Below, in pieces: positions 7,406 through 15,594 of a DNA stretch of 64,000 nt (position 1 is its first letter; each line of letters starts with the position of its first letter). A program made the translations under genes and the position numbers. The notes beneath the pieces were generated by a model that was not told the DNA's origin, did no database searches, and worked only from the letters and a program-made list of their open reading frames with translations. The stretch comes from CAIQPV01 sp964480365. Lineage in GTDB: Bacteria; Pseudomonadota; Gammaproteobacteria; Burkholderiales; Gallionellaceae. The stretch lies in NCBI GenBank assembly GCA_964480365.1, contig CAYZPM010000021.1:1-64000 (forward strand), in the 5' to 3' direction.

Positions 7406-8634
7406 GTATGGATACCGCTAAATTCAAAAATGCCAGCCCCATGGCGGGCACGCTGCGCATGGACCGGATGGCGCACATCTGGTGCCCCGGTTGCGGTATC
7501 GGTTCCGAGGTAAACGCCTTTGCCGAAGCCGTCAAGCGTAGCGGCATCGACCCTGACAAGCTGGCCGTCGTTTCCGGCATCGGTTGCACCGGGCGGGTGG
7601 CGGGCTATGTTGATTTCGACTCGATCCATACCACGCACGGACGCGCCATTCCCGTGGCCACCGGACTCAAACTGGCCAATCCGAACATGAAGGTGGTGGT
7701 ATTCAGCGGCGAAGGCGATCTCACGGGCATCGGCGGCAACCACTTCATCCATGCCGCGCGCCGCAACATGGACATCGTGGTCATCTGCAACAACAATTTC
7801 ACCTATGGCATGACCGGCGGGCAAGTTACGCCGACGACTCCGCATTCGGCGATTTCCTCGACCACGCCATATGGTAACCACGAGTATCCGTTCAACCTGC
7901 CGTTCCTGGCCGATGCGGCTGGAGCCACTTACATCGCGCGCTGGACATCGATGCATTCACGCAACCTGATCCAGTCGATAGAAGAGGCGCTGTCGCGCAA
8001 GGGGTTTTCTTTCATCGAGATCATCTCGCCTTGCACCACACTTTATTTGCGCCGCAATCGTCTCGGCGACGGTGTGGATGCGCTGCAGTTCTATCAGGAA
8101 AACGCTGTTCTCAAGCACGGTTGCGACACGCGCGAAGCGGATATCGACTTTCAGGGCAAGATTGTCATCGGCAAGTTTGTCGACAAGAACAAGCCGACCT
8201 ATAGCGAAGCACTCGATGAACGCTGTGTAAAGGTGGTGGGCGACGACTACGAGCTTTACGGCAAGACCGTTCCAGAGCGCGAGGCCGAAGAAAAAGCCGA
8301 GAAGGAGCGCATCGCCGCGCGTCGTGCGGCAGTGCAGGCCGAAGAGGAAGAGGTCAAGAAAGTGTTGGCAAAGGCTGCGGCCAAGATTCCGGTCAAGGCA
8401 TCGGCGAAAAAGGTTCTGGCCAAAGCTGCGAAAAAAGCTGTGGCAAAAGCGCCTGCCAAGGCAGCGGCGAAAAAAGCCGCAACTCCGGCCAAGACCGTGA
8501 AGAAGTCTGCTGCTAAGGCGCCAGCCAAAGCGGTGACAAAGAAGGCTGCGACGAAAGCCGCACCCAAAGTGATTGCCAAGGCCGCTGCAAAGAAAGCTGC
8601 GGTCAAAAGCCCAGCCAAGAAAACCCGCAAGTAG
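7402..8634 (+). CDS. korB: 2-oxoacid:ferredoxin oxidoreductase beta subunit with a histone-H1-like Lys/Ala tail
   Basis: 410 residues; KorB is normally about 280-300. Residues 1-290 are a standard TPP-binding beta subunit: WCPGCGIGSE at 27-36, the TPP/Mg region GEGDLTGIGG at 103-112, and NNNFTYGMTGGQ at 130-141. Residues about 292-320 are highly charged (probable helix), and 321-410 are almost only Lys, Ala, Pro, Val and Thr in AKKA/PAKA repeats, like histone H1-type and AlgP-type tails. The tail is encoded in frame with no break and no extra start. It could bind polyanions, localise the complex or aid assembly; all of this is conjecture. ATGA overlap with korA. Confidence 0.87.
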   Translation: MSMDTAKFKNASPMAGTLRMDRMAHIWCPGCGIGSEVNAFAEAVKRSGIDPDKLAVVSGIGCTGRVAGYVDFDSIHTTHGRAIPVATGLKLANPNMKVVVFSGEGDLTGIGGNHFIHAARRNMDIVVICNNNFTYGMTGGQVTPTTPHSAISSTTPYGNHEYPFNLPFLADAAGATYIARWTSMHSRNLIQSIEEALSRKGFSFIEIISPCTTLYLRRNRLGDGVDALQFYQENAVLKHGCDTREADIDFQGKIVIGKFVDKNKPTYSEALDERCVKVVGDDYELYGKTVPEREAEEKAEKERIAARRAAVQAEEEEVKKVLAKAAAKIPVKASAKKVLAKAAKKAVAKAPAKAAAKKAATPAKTVKKSAAKAPAKAVTKKAATKAAPKVIAKAAAKKAAVKSPAKKTRK

Positions 8635-8647
8635 AGAGAGCGGGGTT

Positions 8648-8708
8648 GTAGGTGCGAATTTATTCGCACACGCACCATGGGTAAATGTGCGAATAAATTC
8701 GCACCTAC
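8648..8708. repeat. Inverted pair of REP-like palindromes inside the operon
   Basis: GTAGGTGCGAATTTATTCGC (8648-8667) and its near-perfect reverse complement (8687-8708) are separated by a 17-base spacer. Each arm is itself palindromic around GTGCGAA/TTCGCAC. The arm recurs at 55421-55442. It is typical of bacterial REP/BIME elements. Lying between korB and korC, it could act as an mRNA-stability or attenuation hairpin. Confidence 0.85.
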
Positions 8709-8747
8709 GAGATTGTAAAACGTTCAGGCTAGACAGGAAGAATACGC

Positions 8748-9311
8748 ATGAGCACTCAGGAAATCAGGTTTTCGGGATTCGGCGGACAGGGCATCATTCG
8801 TTGCGCGCTGATCACGGGCAAGGCGTTGTCCCTGTACGACGACAAATTTGCCACCATGACCCAGAGCTTCGGCCCGGAGGCGCGCGGCAGCGCCTGTGCG
8901 GCGCAACTCGTGGTGTCCGACAGCCGTATCCTCTATCCCTATATCACCCAGCCCGGCGTCCTCATGTCGCTGTCGCAGGAAGCCTATGATTTGTACTATC
9001 CGGAGTTGCCCAAGGGCGGCGCGCTGATCGTCGAGGAGGATCTGGTGAAATTGAAATCAGACCATGCCGATCTCAAATTGTGGCGCGTACCGGCCACCCG
9101 CTTCGCCGAGGAACTGGGCAACCGTCTGTTCACCAATCTTGTGGCGTTGGGTTTTCTCACCGCCGTGACCAAAGTGGTGACCGCCGATGCGATGAAGAAA
9201 GCGCTGCCGGGACTTGTCCCCGACCGTTTCCTGAAAATCAACCTCAAGGCCTTCGAGAGAGGCTATGAATATGGCGTCGAAGCCATGAGCAAGGCCGGAG
9301 CGACAGCATGA
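8748..9311 (+). CDS. korC: 2-oxoacid:ferredoxin oxidoreductase gamma subunit
   Basis: 187 residues of the POR/KOR gamma family. The N-terminal SGFGGQGIIRCALITGKAL motif and the QSFGPEARG segment are characteristic; the C-terminus has a long amphipathic helix. The gamma subunit completes the CoA-binding/dimer interface of the oxidoreductase. It is separated from korB by 113 bases containing a REP pair, the largest gap in the operon. Its stop overlaps the hdrA start (ATGA). Confidence 0.88.
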   Translation: MSTQEIRFSGFGGQGIIRCALITGKALSLYDDKFATMTQSFGPEARGSACAAQLVVSDSRILYPYITQPGVLMSLSQEAYDLYYPELPKGGALIVEEDLVKLKSDHADLKLWRVPATRFAEELGNRLFTNLVALGFLTAVTKVVTADAMKKALPGLVPDRFLKINLKAFERGYEYGVEAMSKAGATA

Positions 9312-11257
9312 CGAAAAAGCGCACAGGCGTTTTCGTCTGCCATTGCGGCAACAACATCGCCGCCACCGTCGATGTGGGGAAGGTGGTCGAGGCGATGTCC
9401 GGCGAGGAAAACGTCGTCCACTCGCAGGACTACGTCTACATGTGTTCCGATCCGGGACAGAACGCGGTGATCCAGTCCATCAAGGACAAAAATCTGGACA
9501 GCGTGGTGATCTCCTGCTGCTCGCCTAACCTGCACGAAAAGACCTTCCGCGACAACGCCAAGATGGCGGGACTGAACAGTTTCACCTGCGAGATCGCCAA
9601 CATCCGCGAGCAGTGCGCCTGGGTGCACAAGGACAAGGACGAGGCGACCGCGAAGGCGATCAAGATTTCGCGCAGCGCCGTACGCCGCGCCGGACGCGAT
9701 CAGGCTTTGGAACCGATCGCCGTTCCCGTCACGCGCAAAGCGCTGGTAATCGGCGGCGGCATCGCCGGGATTCAGGCCGCGCTCGATATCGCCAACGCGG
9801 GAGTGGAAGTGATTCTGGTCGAGAAGCTGGCCACCATCGGCGGTCACATGCTGCAACTTTCAGAAACGTTCCCCACGCTGGACTGCTCGCAGTGCATTCT
9901 GTCGCCCAAGATGGTGGAAGTGTCGCGCCACCCGAAGATCAAGTTGATGACCTACAGCGAGGTGCAGGAAGTCAGCGGCTCAGTGGGCAATTTCCATGTC
10001 AAGATTCTGAAAAAACCCACTTATGTGGATCCCGAGTTGTGCAAGATTTGCGACGACTGCGCCAGTGTCTGTCCGGTCGTGGTGCCGAACGAACACGACC
10101 TCGGACTGACCGCGCGGCGCGCGATTCATATCCCGTTTGCCCAGGCCATTCCGGCCAGCTATACGCTGGATGAAAGCGCCTGCCTGGGGCTGAATCCCGT
10201 GCGCTGCGGCAAGTGCAAGGATGCCTGCGATGTCGGTGCCATCAATTATGACATGCGGCCCGAGATCATCACCGAGGAGGTGGGCGCCATCGTGGTGGCA
10301 ACCGGCTTCGATCTTTATGCTCAGGAACACATGAACGAAATGGGCGGCGGCAAGGTGGAAGACGTGCTCGACGGCCTCCAGTTTGAGCGCCTGTGTTCGG
10401 CTTCGGGCGCGACTAAAGGGCATGTGCTGAGGCCGTCCGACCGCACCGTACCCAAGGAAGTGGTGTTCATCCAGTGCGTCGGTTCGCGCGATCCGGCACA
10501 GCACTGCGCCTATTGTTCGAAGATTTGCTGCATGTACACCGCCAAGCATGCACGTCTGTACAAACACCATGTACCGGATGGCCGCGCTTATGTTTTCTAC
10601 ATCGACATCCGCTCCGGCGGCAAGGGCTACGAAGAATTCGTGCAGCGCGCGATGGAAGACGACGGCACCATTTACCTGCGCGGCCGCGTGTCCAAACTGT
10701 ATCGCAAAAACGGCAAGGTGCGCGTACTCGGCACCGATACCCTGACCGGACAGAACGTCGAGATCGACGCCGACATGGTGGTGTTGGCGCTCGCCATGGA
10801 ACCCTCCAAGGGCACCGGAGAAATCGCCAAGACGCTGAAGATCGGTCGCGACAAGGATGGCTTTCTGGCCGAGTCTCATCCCAAGCTGAAACCGGTCGAG
10901 AGCGTCACCGCAGGTATCTTCCTGGCGGGTTGTGCGCAAGCGCCCAAGGACATTCCCGAGACCGTCGCCCAGGCCGGTGCGGCAGCTTCCAAGGTGATAG
11001 GTCTGCTGTCGCAGCCCACCCTAAGCCATGCGCCGACGGTCGCCCGCGTGCGCAACTCGCATTGCTCCGGCTGCGAGATGTGCGTGACCGCCTGTCCCTA
11101 TAACGCGATTCATCTGGAGCATGGCAAGGCAGTGGTGAACGAAGTGCTGTGCGAAGGCTGCGGCAGTTGTTCGGCCACCTGTCTGCGCGCCGCGATTGAG
11201 GTGAAGAATGCGACCGCGTTGCAGATACATGAAATGATAGAGGCGTGTTTGGCGTAG
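9308..11257 (+). CDS. hdrA: Heterodisulfide reductase subunit A (FAD, multiple iron-sulfur clusters)
   Basis: 649 residues, the usual HdrA length. The N-terminal domain has C11/C13 (FVCHCGNNIAAT) and SCCSPNLHE near 70-77. A thioredoxin-reductase-like FAD domain begins with GGGIAG at 149-154. An inserted ferredoxin domain has C245/C248/C251/C255 and C292/C300/C303/C307. The C-terminus has two 4Fe-4S motifs (CSGCEMCVTACP, CEGCGSCSATCL). In methanogens and Flx-Hdr systems HdrA is where flavin-based electron bifurcation occurs: one electron path goes to ferredoxin and the other through HdrC to HdrB. Adjacent KorABCD offers a ferredoxin-dependent partner. The stop codon TAG lies in a downstream repeat. 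Confidence 0.92.
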   Translation: MTKKRTGVFVCHCGNNIAATVDVGKVVEAMSGEENVVHSQDYVYMCSDPGQNAVIQSIKDKNLDSVVISCCSPNLHEKTFRDNAKMAGLNSFTCEIANIREQCAWVHKDKDEATAKAIKISRSAVRRAGRDQALEPIAVPVTRKALVIGGGIAGIQAALDIANAGVEVILVEKLATIGGHMLQLSETFPTLDCSQCILSPKMVEVSRHPKIKLMTYSEVQEVSGSVGNFHVKILKKPTYVDPELCKICDDCASVCPVVVPNEHDLGLTARRAIHIPFAQAIPASYTLDESACLGLNPVRCGKCKDACDVGAINYDMRPEIITEEVGAIVVATGFDLYAQEHMNEMGGGKVEDVLDGLQFERLCSASGATKGHVLRPSDRTVPKEVVFIQCVGSRDPAQHCAYCSKICCMYTAKHARLYKHHVPDGRAYVFYIDIRSGGKGYEEFVQRAMEDDGTIYLRGRVSKLYRKNGKVRVLGTDTLTGQNVEIDADMVVLALAMEPSKGTGEIAKTLKIGRDKDGFLAESHPKLKPVESVTAGIFLAGCAQAPKDIPETVAQAGAAASKVIGLLSQPTLSHAPTVARVRNSHCSGCEMCVTACPYNAIHLEHGKAVVNEVLCEGCGSCSATCLRAAIEVKNATALQIHEMIEACLA

Positions 11258-11333
11258 GGCGGATGAGCCGAAGGCGTTATCCGCCGAATGAAATTTTCAA
11301 AACGTCGGAAGGCGCTACGCTTTTCCGACCTAC
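11254..11333. repeat. REP/BIME-like element at the 3' end of hdrA
   Basis: An 80-base element begins GTAGGGCGGA and ends CCTAC. Internal pairs are GGCGGAT/ATCCGCC and GTCGGAA/TTCCGAC. The same layout (GTAGGGCGGA, TCCGCCGAATG, closing CTAC) recurs at 43918-43995. Its first TAG is the hdrA stop codon. Confidence 0.75.
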
Positions 11334-11354
11334 ATGTTGAACGAAGGAAGATAG

Positions 11355-11816
11355 ATGTCGCAAGCACAAGCTGAAGTAACCAAAACCGAAGCATCCGGCG
11401 ATTTCGAGCCGAGGATCGTCGCTTTCCTGTGCAAGTGGTGTTCGTCGGCAGGCAGCGATCTGGCCGGGGTGTCGCGCATGCAGTATCCGTCCAACGCGAC
11501 GCCGATCACCGTCCCGTGTTCGGGCAGTGTGTCGCCGATGTATATCCTGTCGGCTTTCAAAAAGGGAGCGGACGGCGTTCTAGTGTCAGGTTGCCATATC
11601 GGTGACTGCCATTACATTGAGGGCAACTTTCTGGCGCGGCGCAAAATCCATCTGGTCAAGGAGCTGCTTGGATTCGTTGGCATTGAGCCGGAGCGTTTCC
11701 GCATGTCCTGGGTATCGGCCGCCGAAGGCGCAAAGTATTCCAACGTCATCAAGGATTTTGTCGAAGACCTCAGGCCGCTCGGACCGCAGAACAAGCTGAA
11801 GGCAGATCGCACATGA
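11355..11816 (+). CDS. flxD: MvhD/FlxD-like iron-sulfur protein (electron entry to HdrA)
   Basis: 153 residues of the MvhD family (methyl-viologen-reducing hydrogenase delta). Cysteines typical of its 2Fe-2S site are visible: CKWCS near residue 26, a Cys in VPCSGSVSP, and GCHIGDCHY. In methanogens MvhD links hydrogenase to HdrA; in the FlxABCD-HdrABC system FlxD links the NADH module to HdrA. AAGGAAGA precedes the ATG. It overlaps the next gene by four bases. No hydrogenase large subunit is present, so the electron donor is presumably the FlxABC module. Confidence 0.87.
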   Translation: MSQAQAEVTKTEASGDFEPRIVAFLCKWCSSAGSDLAGVSRMQYPSNATPITVPCSGSVSPMYILSAFKKGADGVLVSGCHIGDCHYIEGNFLARRKIHLVKELLGFVGIEPERFRMSWVSAAEGAKYSNVIKDFVEDLRPLGPQNKLKADRT

Positions 11817-12838
11817 TCAATATTCAGGATATGCGTGACACCGCGCGCAATCTCCTCGCAAAAGGTGAGGTCCGCGCCGTCATCGGCTATCGGCGCGGAA
11901 GCAGCGGCATGAATGCTGAACCCGTGGTTATCACGAACCCTGCGCAAGCCGACGAATTGGTATGGGATCCCACCTGCTTTCACAATCTTTCGCTGTATCT
12001 GGTCGAGGATCGCAAGTTTTTGGCGCATCTGCGCAAAACGGCTGATTTACCCATCGCCATCATCGCCAAGGGTTGCGATGCGCGTTCCACCGTGGTGTTG
12101 ATGCAGGAACATTATTTCGAGCGCAAGGATATTTACATAATTGGTATGTCCTGCGAGGGAACGGGCGTGCTGGACGAACGCAAGCTCGCACGCAAGGGCA
12201 TCCAGGCGACGAATTCTGCCTTCGACGGCGACGATTTCGTGTTCACCATGGCGCAAGGCGAACAGCGCATCCCCGCGCGCGAGGTGATGGCAGATCGCTG
12301 TCTGGAATGTCGCGAACCCTTTCCCAAGGAGCATAACGCAGTGCTCGGAGAGAACAAGACCGGTCGTGAGTTGGCTGCGCCGTTCACCGCGCTCAAGCGC
12401 TTTGAAGAGATGGATGCCGGTGCACGCTGGAAATTCTGGGAGCATCAGTTCGAGCGCTGCATCCGTTGCTTCGCGTGCCGCTCGGTGTGCCCGATGTGTT
12501 ACTGCGAAGAGTGCGTGGTAGACAGCATTAGTTTCCCGGTCACCGGGCAGACTACCGCCGAGGAAAAGGCTAACCGCGTGCGCTGGATCGAACGCTCGGC
12601 AACGCGTCCGGAAAACATGACCTATCACATGACGCGCGTCCTGCATCTGGCCGGGCGCTGCATCGATTGCAACGAGTGCGAGCGCGTCTGCCCGGTCAAC
12701 ATTCCGTTGCGCCTGCTCAACAACAAGATGGAGCGCGAAGCCCGCGAAGAATTTGGCTACGAGCCGGGCGCAAGCATCGGAGGGCCGTCGCTGACCGCCT
12801 CCTTCCTCGACAACGACCCCGGCAAATTCATCAGGTAA
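11813..12838 (+). CDS. flxC: FlxC-like 4Fe-4S dicluster protein
   Basis: 341 residues. The N-terminal half resembles the F420 hydrogenase/dehydrogenase beta-like domain with scattered cysteines (DPTCFHN, KGCDARS, MSCEGTG). The C-terminal half is a 4Fe-4S dicluster domain: CIRCFACRSVCPMCYCEEC and CIDCNECERVCP. Similar proteins accompany FlxA/FlxB in NADH-dependent Hdr systems and carry electrons from the flavoprotein toward FlxD. The assignment to flxC rather than another Flx letter depends on gene order and family resemblance. It is coupled to flxD by an ATGA overlap and lies four bases before flxB. Confidence 0.75.
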   Translation: MINIQDMRDTARNLLAKGEVRAVIGYRRGSSGMNAEPVVITNPAQADELVWDPTCFHNLSLYLVEDRKFLAHLRKTADLPIAIIAKGCDARSTVVLMQEHYFERKDIYIIGMSCEGTGVLDERKLARKGIQATNSAFDGDDFVFTMAQGEQRIPAREVMADRCLECREPFPKEHNAVLGENKTGRELAAPFTALKRFEEMDAGARWKFWEHQFERCIRCFACRSVCPMCYCEECVVDSISFPVTGQTTAEEKANRVRWIERSATRPENMTYHMTRVLHLAGRCIDCNECERVCPVNIPLRLLNNKMEREAREEFGYEPGASIGGPSLTASFLDNDPGKFIR

Positions 12839-12842
12839 CAGC

Positions 12843-13877
12843 ATGGAAAAGATTTTAGGCAAAACCAAAATTGACGACTGGGTCGCCGCGTTAAGCGACT
12901 GGCAGGTTTCTGCGCCCGTGCTGGAAGACGGCATCTGGTCGTATCAGTCAGGCAGCGGCAGCGTGCAACTTGAACACAGCAACACCACGCAGCCGCCCAA
13001 GGGATTTTCTTTTCCCCAGCGCGAGGTGTTTTTCTCGTTCGAGCAGATCAAGGGGGAGCCTCCCAAGCTGACGCAGAAACTGCCGAAGGCAACACGTCAT
13101 GCCGTGTTCGGCGTGCGTCCCTGCGACGGCTGCGGCGCGGTGCGCATGGACAAGGTATTCAGCGATCACGTGGCAGATAATTATTATCAGGCACGGCGCA
13201 GCAACGTGGCCTACGTGGGGCTGGCGTGCAATCAGCCGCAGGGCATCAACTGCTTCTGCCTGTCGGTCGGCGGTTCGCCGGTATCAAGCGGCGGCATGGA
13301 TGTGCTGATGACCGACCTGGGCGACTGCTACTTCGTGGCTGCGATCACCGAGACCGGCAAGGCGCTGATGGCGGCAGGCAAGGACGTGTTTGCCGAACCG
13401 ACCGCTGCCGACCGCAAACAACTGCAAAAAACCCACGCCGAAGCGATCGCCCATCCGCAACGTGCCATCAACAATCTCGACGAAGCGCCTGCCAAGTTGA
13501 AAGCGAGTTTCGATTCGCCGCTGTGGGAAGAATTGGCGCGTGCCTGTATCGGCTGCGGAGTCTGTACTTTTCTGTGCCCGACCTGTCACTGCTTCGACAT
13601 CAACGACGAAAATACCAGCGCGACTCCGATCAAGGGCAACCGGGTGCGCACCTGGGACAATTGCCAGTTCCCCGACTTCACCATGCACACCTCCGGCCAC
13701 AATCCGCGCGAGAGCCTGGGTTCCAGATTGCGTCAGCGGGTGAGCCATAAATTTCAATATTTCTACGAGAATTTCGGCATGCCGCAGTGCACCGGCTGTG
13801 GCCGCTGCATTACCGAATGTTCTGTCGGGATTGATATCGTCAATGTCGTCAACAAGGTAGCCGAACATGCCGGATAA
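12843..13877 (+). CDS. flxB: FlxB-like 4Fe-4S protein (anaerobic sulfite reductase subunit A family)
   Basis: 344 residues related to AsrA and hydrogenase beta-type electron carriers. An N-terminal region has VRPCDGCGAVRMDK. The C-terminal dicluster domain has CIGCGVCTFLCPTCHCFDI and CTGCGRCITECSVGID. With FlxA, proteins of this type form a soluble NAD(P)H-oxidising module. No sulfite reductase catalytic subunit (AsrC) or NiFe hydrogenase subunits are encoded nearby, so an Asr or hydrogenase role is unlikely and the Flx role is preferred. It overlaps flxA by 11 bases. Confidence 0.78.
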   Translation: MEKILGKTKIDDWVAALSDWQVSAPVLEDGIWSYQSGSGSVQLEHSNTTQPPKGFSFPQREVFFSFEQIKGEPPKLTQKLPKATRHAVFGVRPCDGCGAVRMDKVFSDHVADNYYQARRSNVAYVGLACNQPQGINCFCLSVGGSPVSSGGMDVLMTDLGDCYFVAAITETGKALMAAGKDVFAEPTAADRKQLQKTHAEAIAHPQRAINNLDEAPAKLKASFDSPLWEELARACIGCGVCTFLCPTCHCFDINDENTSATPIKGNRVRTWDNCQFPDFTMHTSGHNPRESLGSRLRQRVSHKFQYFYENFGMPQCTGCGRCITECSVGIDIVNVVNKVAEHAG

Positions 13878-14691
13878 CATATACCTGCCAGAGCTGGCTC
13901 GGATCGTCCACATCAAGGAAGAGATCAGCGGCGAACGCGCCATCAAGACCTTCCGCGTGGAACCGGTAAACGGAGGCGGCTTCGAGCATAACTGCGGCCA
14001 ATGCGCCATGCTGTCGATTTTCGGTCGCGGCGAAATGATGATCTCCATCGCTTCTTCGCCGCTGATCACGGAGTACAAGCAATTCAGCGTAATGAGGGTA
14101 GGACGGGTGAGCTCTGCTTTCCATGAACTGGAAGTGGGCGATGTGATCGGCATACGCGGTCCCTACGGCAACAGCTTCCCGCTAGATGACTGGCGCGGAA
14201 AAAATCTGGTGTTTATCGGCGGCGGCGTCGGCCTGGCGCCGATCTGGCCCGTGATCACCACCGCCGTGACGCAGCGTACCGATTTCAAGAACATCTCCGT
14301 GTTTTACGGTGCACGCTCCCCGCGCGACCTGATGTATAAGGCAGAACTGGATCGGTTGCGCGGCGACGCAGATATTCAATTGTCCGTAGACCGGGCCGAG
14401 GCAGGCTGGAACGAATATTGCGGTTTCGTGCCGGCCAACGTGTTGGACAAGAAACCCTCGCCCGATAACACCATCGCGATTACCTGCGGGCCACCCATCA
14501 TGATTAAATTCGTGATCCAGAACCTACAACAACTCGGCTTCGCGGACGAACAAATTTACACGACCATCGAGAACAAGATGAAATGCGGCTTGGGTAAATG
14601 CGGTCGCTGCAACGTCGGCAAGGATTATATCTGCACCAAGGGGCCAGTCTATTCGTGGGCTCAGTTGAAAGAATTGCCGGAGGAATATTAA
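13867..14691 (+). CDS. flxA: FlxA-like NAD(P)H oxidoreductase (FAD/NAD-binding plus 2Fe-2S)
   Basis: 274 residues. An N-terminal ferredoxin-reductase-like FAD domain (IRGPYGNSFPL), a nucleotide-binding domain with FIGGGVGLAP, and TCGPPIMIKF are followed by a C-terminal dihydroorotate-dehydrogenase-B-type 2Fe-2S site (CGLGKCGRCNVGKDYICTKG). Related to AsrB, HydG and PyrK. In the Flx-Hdr complex this is the subunit that takes hydride from NADH. It is the last gene of the operon; no strong terminator was seen between 14692 and 14818, where a convergent gene begins. Confidence 0.82.
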   Translation: MPDNIYLPELARIVHIKEEISGERAIKTFRVEPVNGGGFEHNCGQCAMLSIFGRGEMMISIASSPLITEYKQFSVMRVGRVSSAFHELEVGDVIGIRGPYGNSFPLDDWRGKNLVFIGGGVGLAPIWPVITTAVTQRTDFKNISVFYGARSPRDLMYKAELDRLRGDADIQLSVDRAEAGWNEYCGFVPANVLDKKPSPDNTIAITCGPPIMIKFVIQNLQQLGFADEQIYTTIENKMKCGLGKCGRCNVGKDYICTKGPVYSWAQLKELPEEY

Positions 14692-14818
14692 GACAGCTTC
14701 TAGCCCATAGTTGGTATCAAAATCAGCATTGCGGCAGATTCGTTGTACCACCACAAGCTATTCTTGCTCATAGAGCCCCAAACTGATTTTACAGTTCATG
14801 AAGTCCGTTCTTTTTCGA

Positions 14819-15199
14819 TCAGGCTCCCTCTTGATGTACGGGAGAACAGAACCAAAGCTTGTTTCCCTCGCTATCCAGAAAACCTCCCACATAAAATTCA
14901 TCGTATGGCTGGACTGGATCTGAGATGACGATACCTCGTGCGCGCAACGCTTTTTCGGTGTTCGGTGCATGTCTGACTTCGATCGTGATACGAGGATTCG
15001 GCATATCTGTAGGAGGAGAATACCAGTCTTCCTTTAGCATCAGTACTGTTTGTCCAAGAGAATATCCAAGCTCCTTGCCGCCCTCATCGACTTGAGTCAG
15101 TGAAAGCTTGTCACTATAGAATTTTTTAGCCCGATCAATATTAAGAACTGACAGTGCAACAACCTTAATACTCAGGAAACCCAGCGGTGACGTATGCAT
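14819..15199 (-). CDS. VOC (glyoxalase/bleomycin-resistance fold) protein
   Basis: 126 residues with the VOC betaalphabetabetabeta layout: an opening VALSVLNIDRAKKFYSDKL, a central RITIEVRHAPNTEKALRARG, and a closing FLDSEGNKLWFCSP. Family members bind a divalent metal and act as glyoxalases, dioxygenases or small-molecule binding proteins; this one cannot be assigned a substrate. A clear AGGAG lies upstream of the ATG on the minus strand. It stands alone, convergent with the flx operon. Confidence 0.8.
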   Translation of the reverse strand: MHTSPLGFLSIKVVALSVLNIDRAKKFYSDKLSLTQVDEGGKELGYSLGQTVLMLKEDWYSPPTDMPNPRITIEVRHAPNTEKALRARGIVISDPVQPYDEFYVGGFLDSEGNKLWFCSPVHQEGA

Positions 15200-15594
15200 T
15201 TAATTTCTCCTAATAATTAAATAATTAATATTTCGGCATGTAAGTACATGGCAATCAACGCGCCAGGGAAGAAAAAACCCAGCACACAAAGAACAACAAC
15301 TATTGTTGTGCTTTGGATGATAATTATGACGATGCAGGTGGCCTTAGAATATCGGCGATCCCCCCAAAATCAATTAGGTAAATTTTGTAATAGTTACTCA
15401 GCGTTTGTCCTAATCAGATGCCACGGAAATCTTTTCGCGTAGGGGGCGTGTACTAAATTTGCCGAATGGCGGGAAGCGTAAAATCAAAACCGACTGGCTG
15501 TTATAGGTTGGTGCCAACAGTCATGGGGTTGGCTATACGGTGGCAGAAATTGGGGCAGCTACCGTCTTCCAGATCACATATGGAATAATAAAAT
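15200..15594. other. Intergenic region with no recognised gene
   Basis: AT-rich DNA upstream of the VOC gene and downstream of the metallo-hydrolase. A 64-codon frame at 15248-15442 lacks a ribosome-binding site and any recognisable motif. Nothing else was identified. Confidence 0.5.

Noticed and set aside
9980..10939. A 319-codon minus-strand frame opposite hdrA
   Set aside because: Antisense to HdrA with its intact cysteine motifs; no independent evidence for coding.
12843..14691. Anaerobic sulfite reductase (AsrAB) or NiFe-hydrogenase module
   Set aside because: AsrC and hydrogenase large or small subunits are absent, while HdrABC and an MvhD-like gene are present, which fits FlxAB better.
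15248..15442. A 64-codon plus-strand frame with a hydrophobic stretch
   Set aside because: No ribosome-binding site, no family resemblance, and the hydrophobic part is too short to support a gene on its own.
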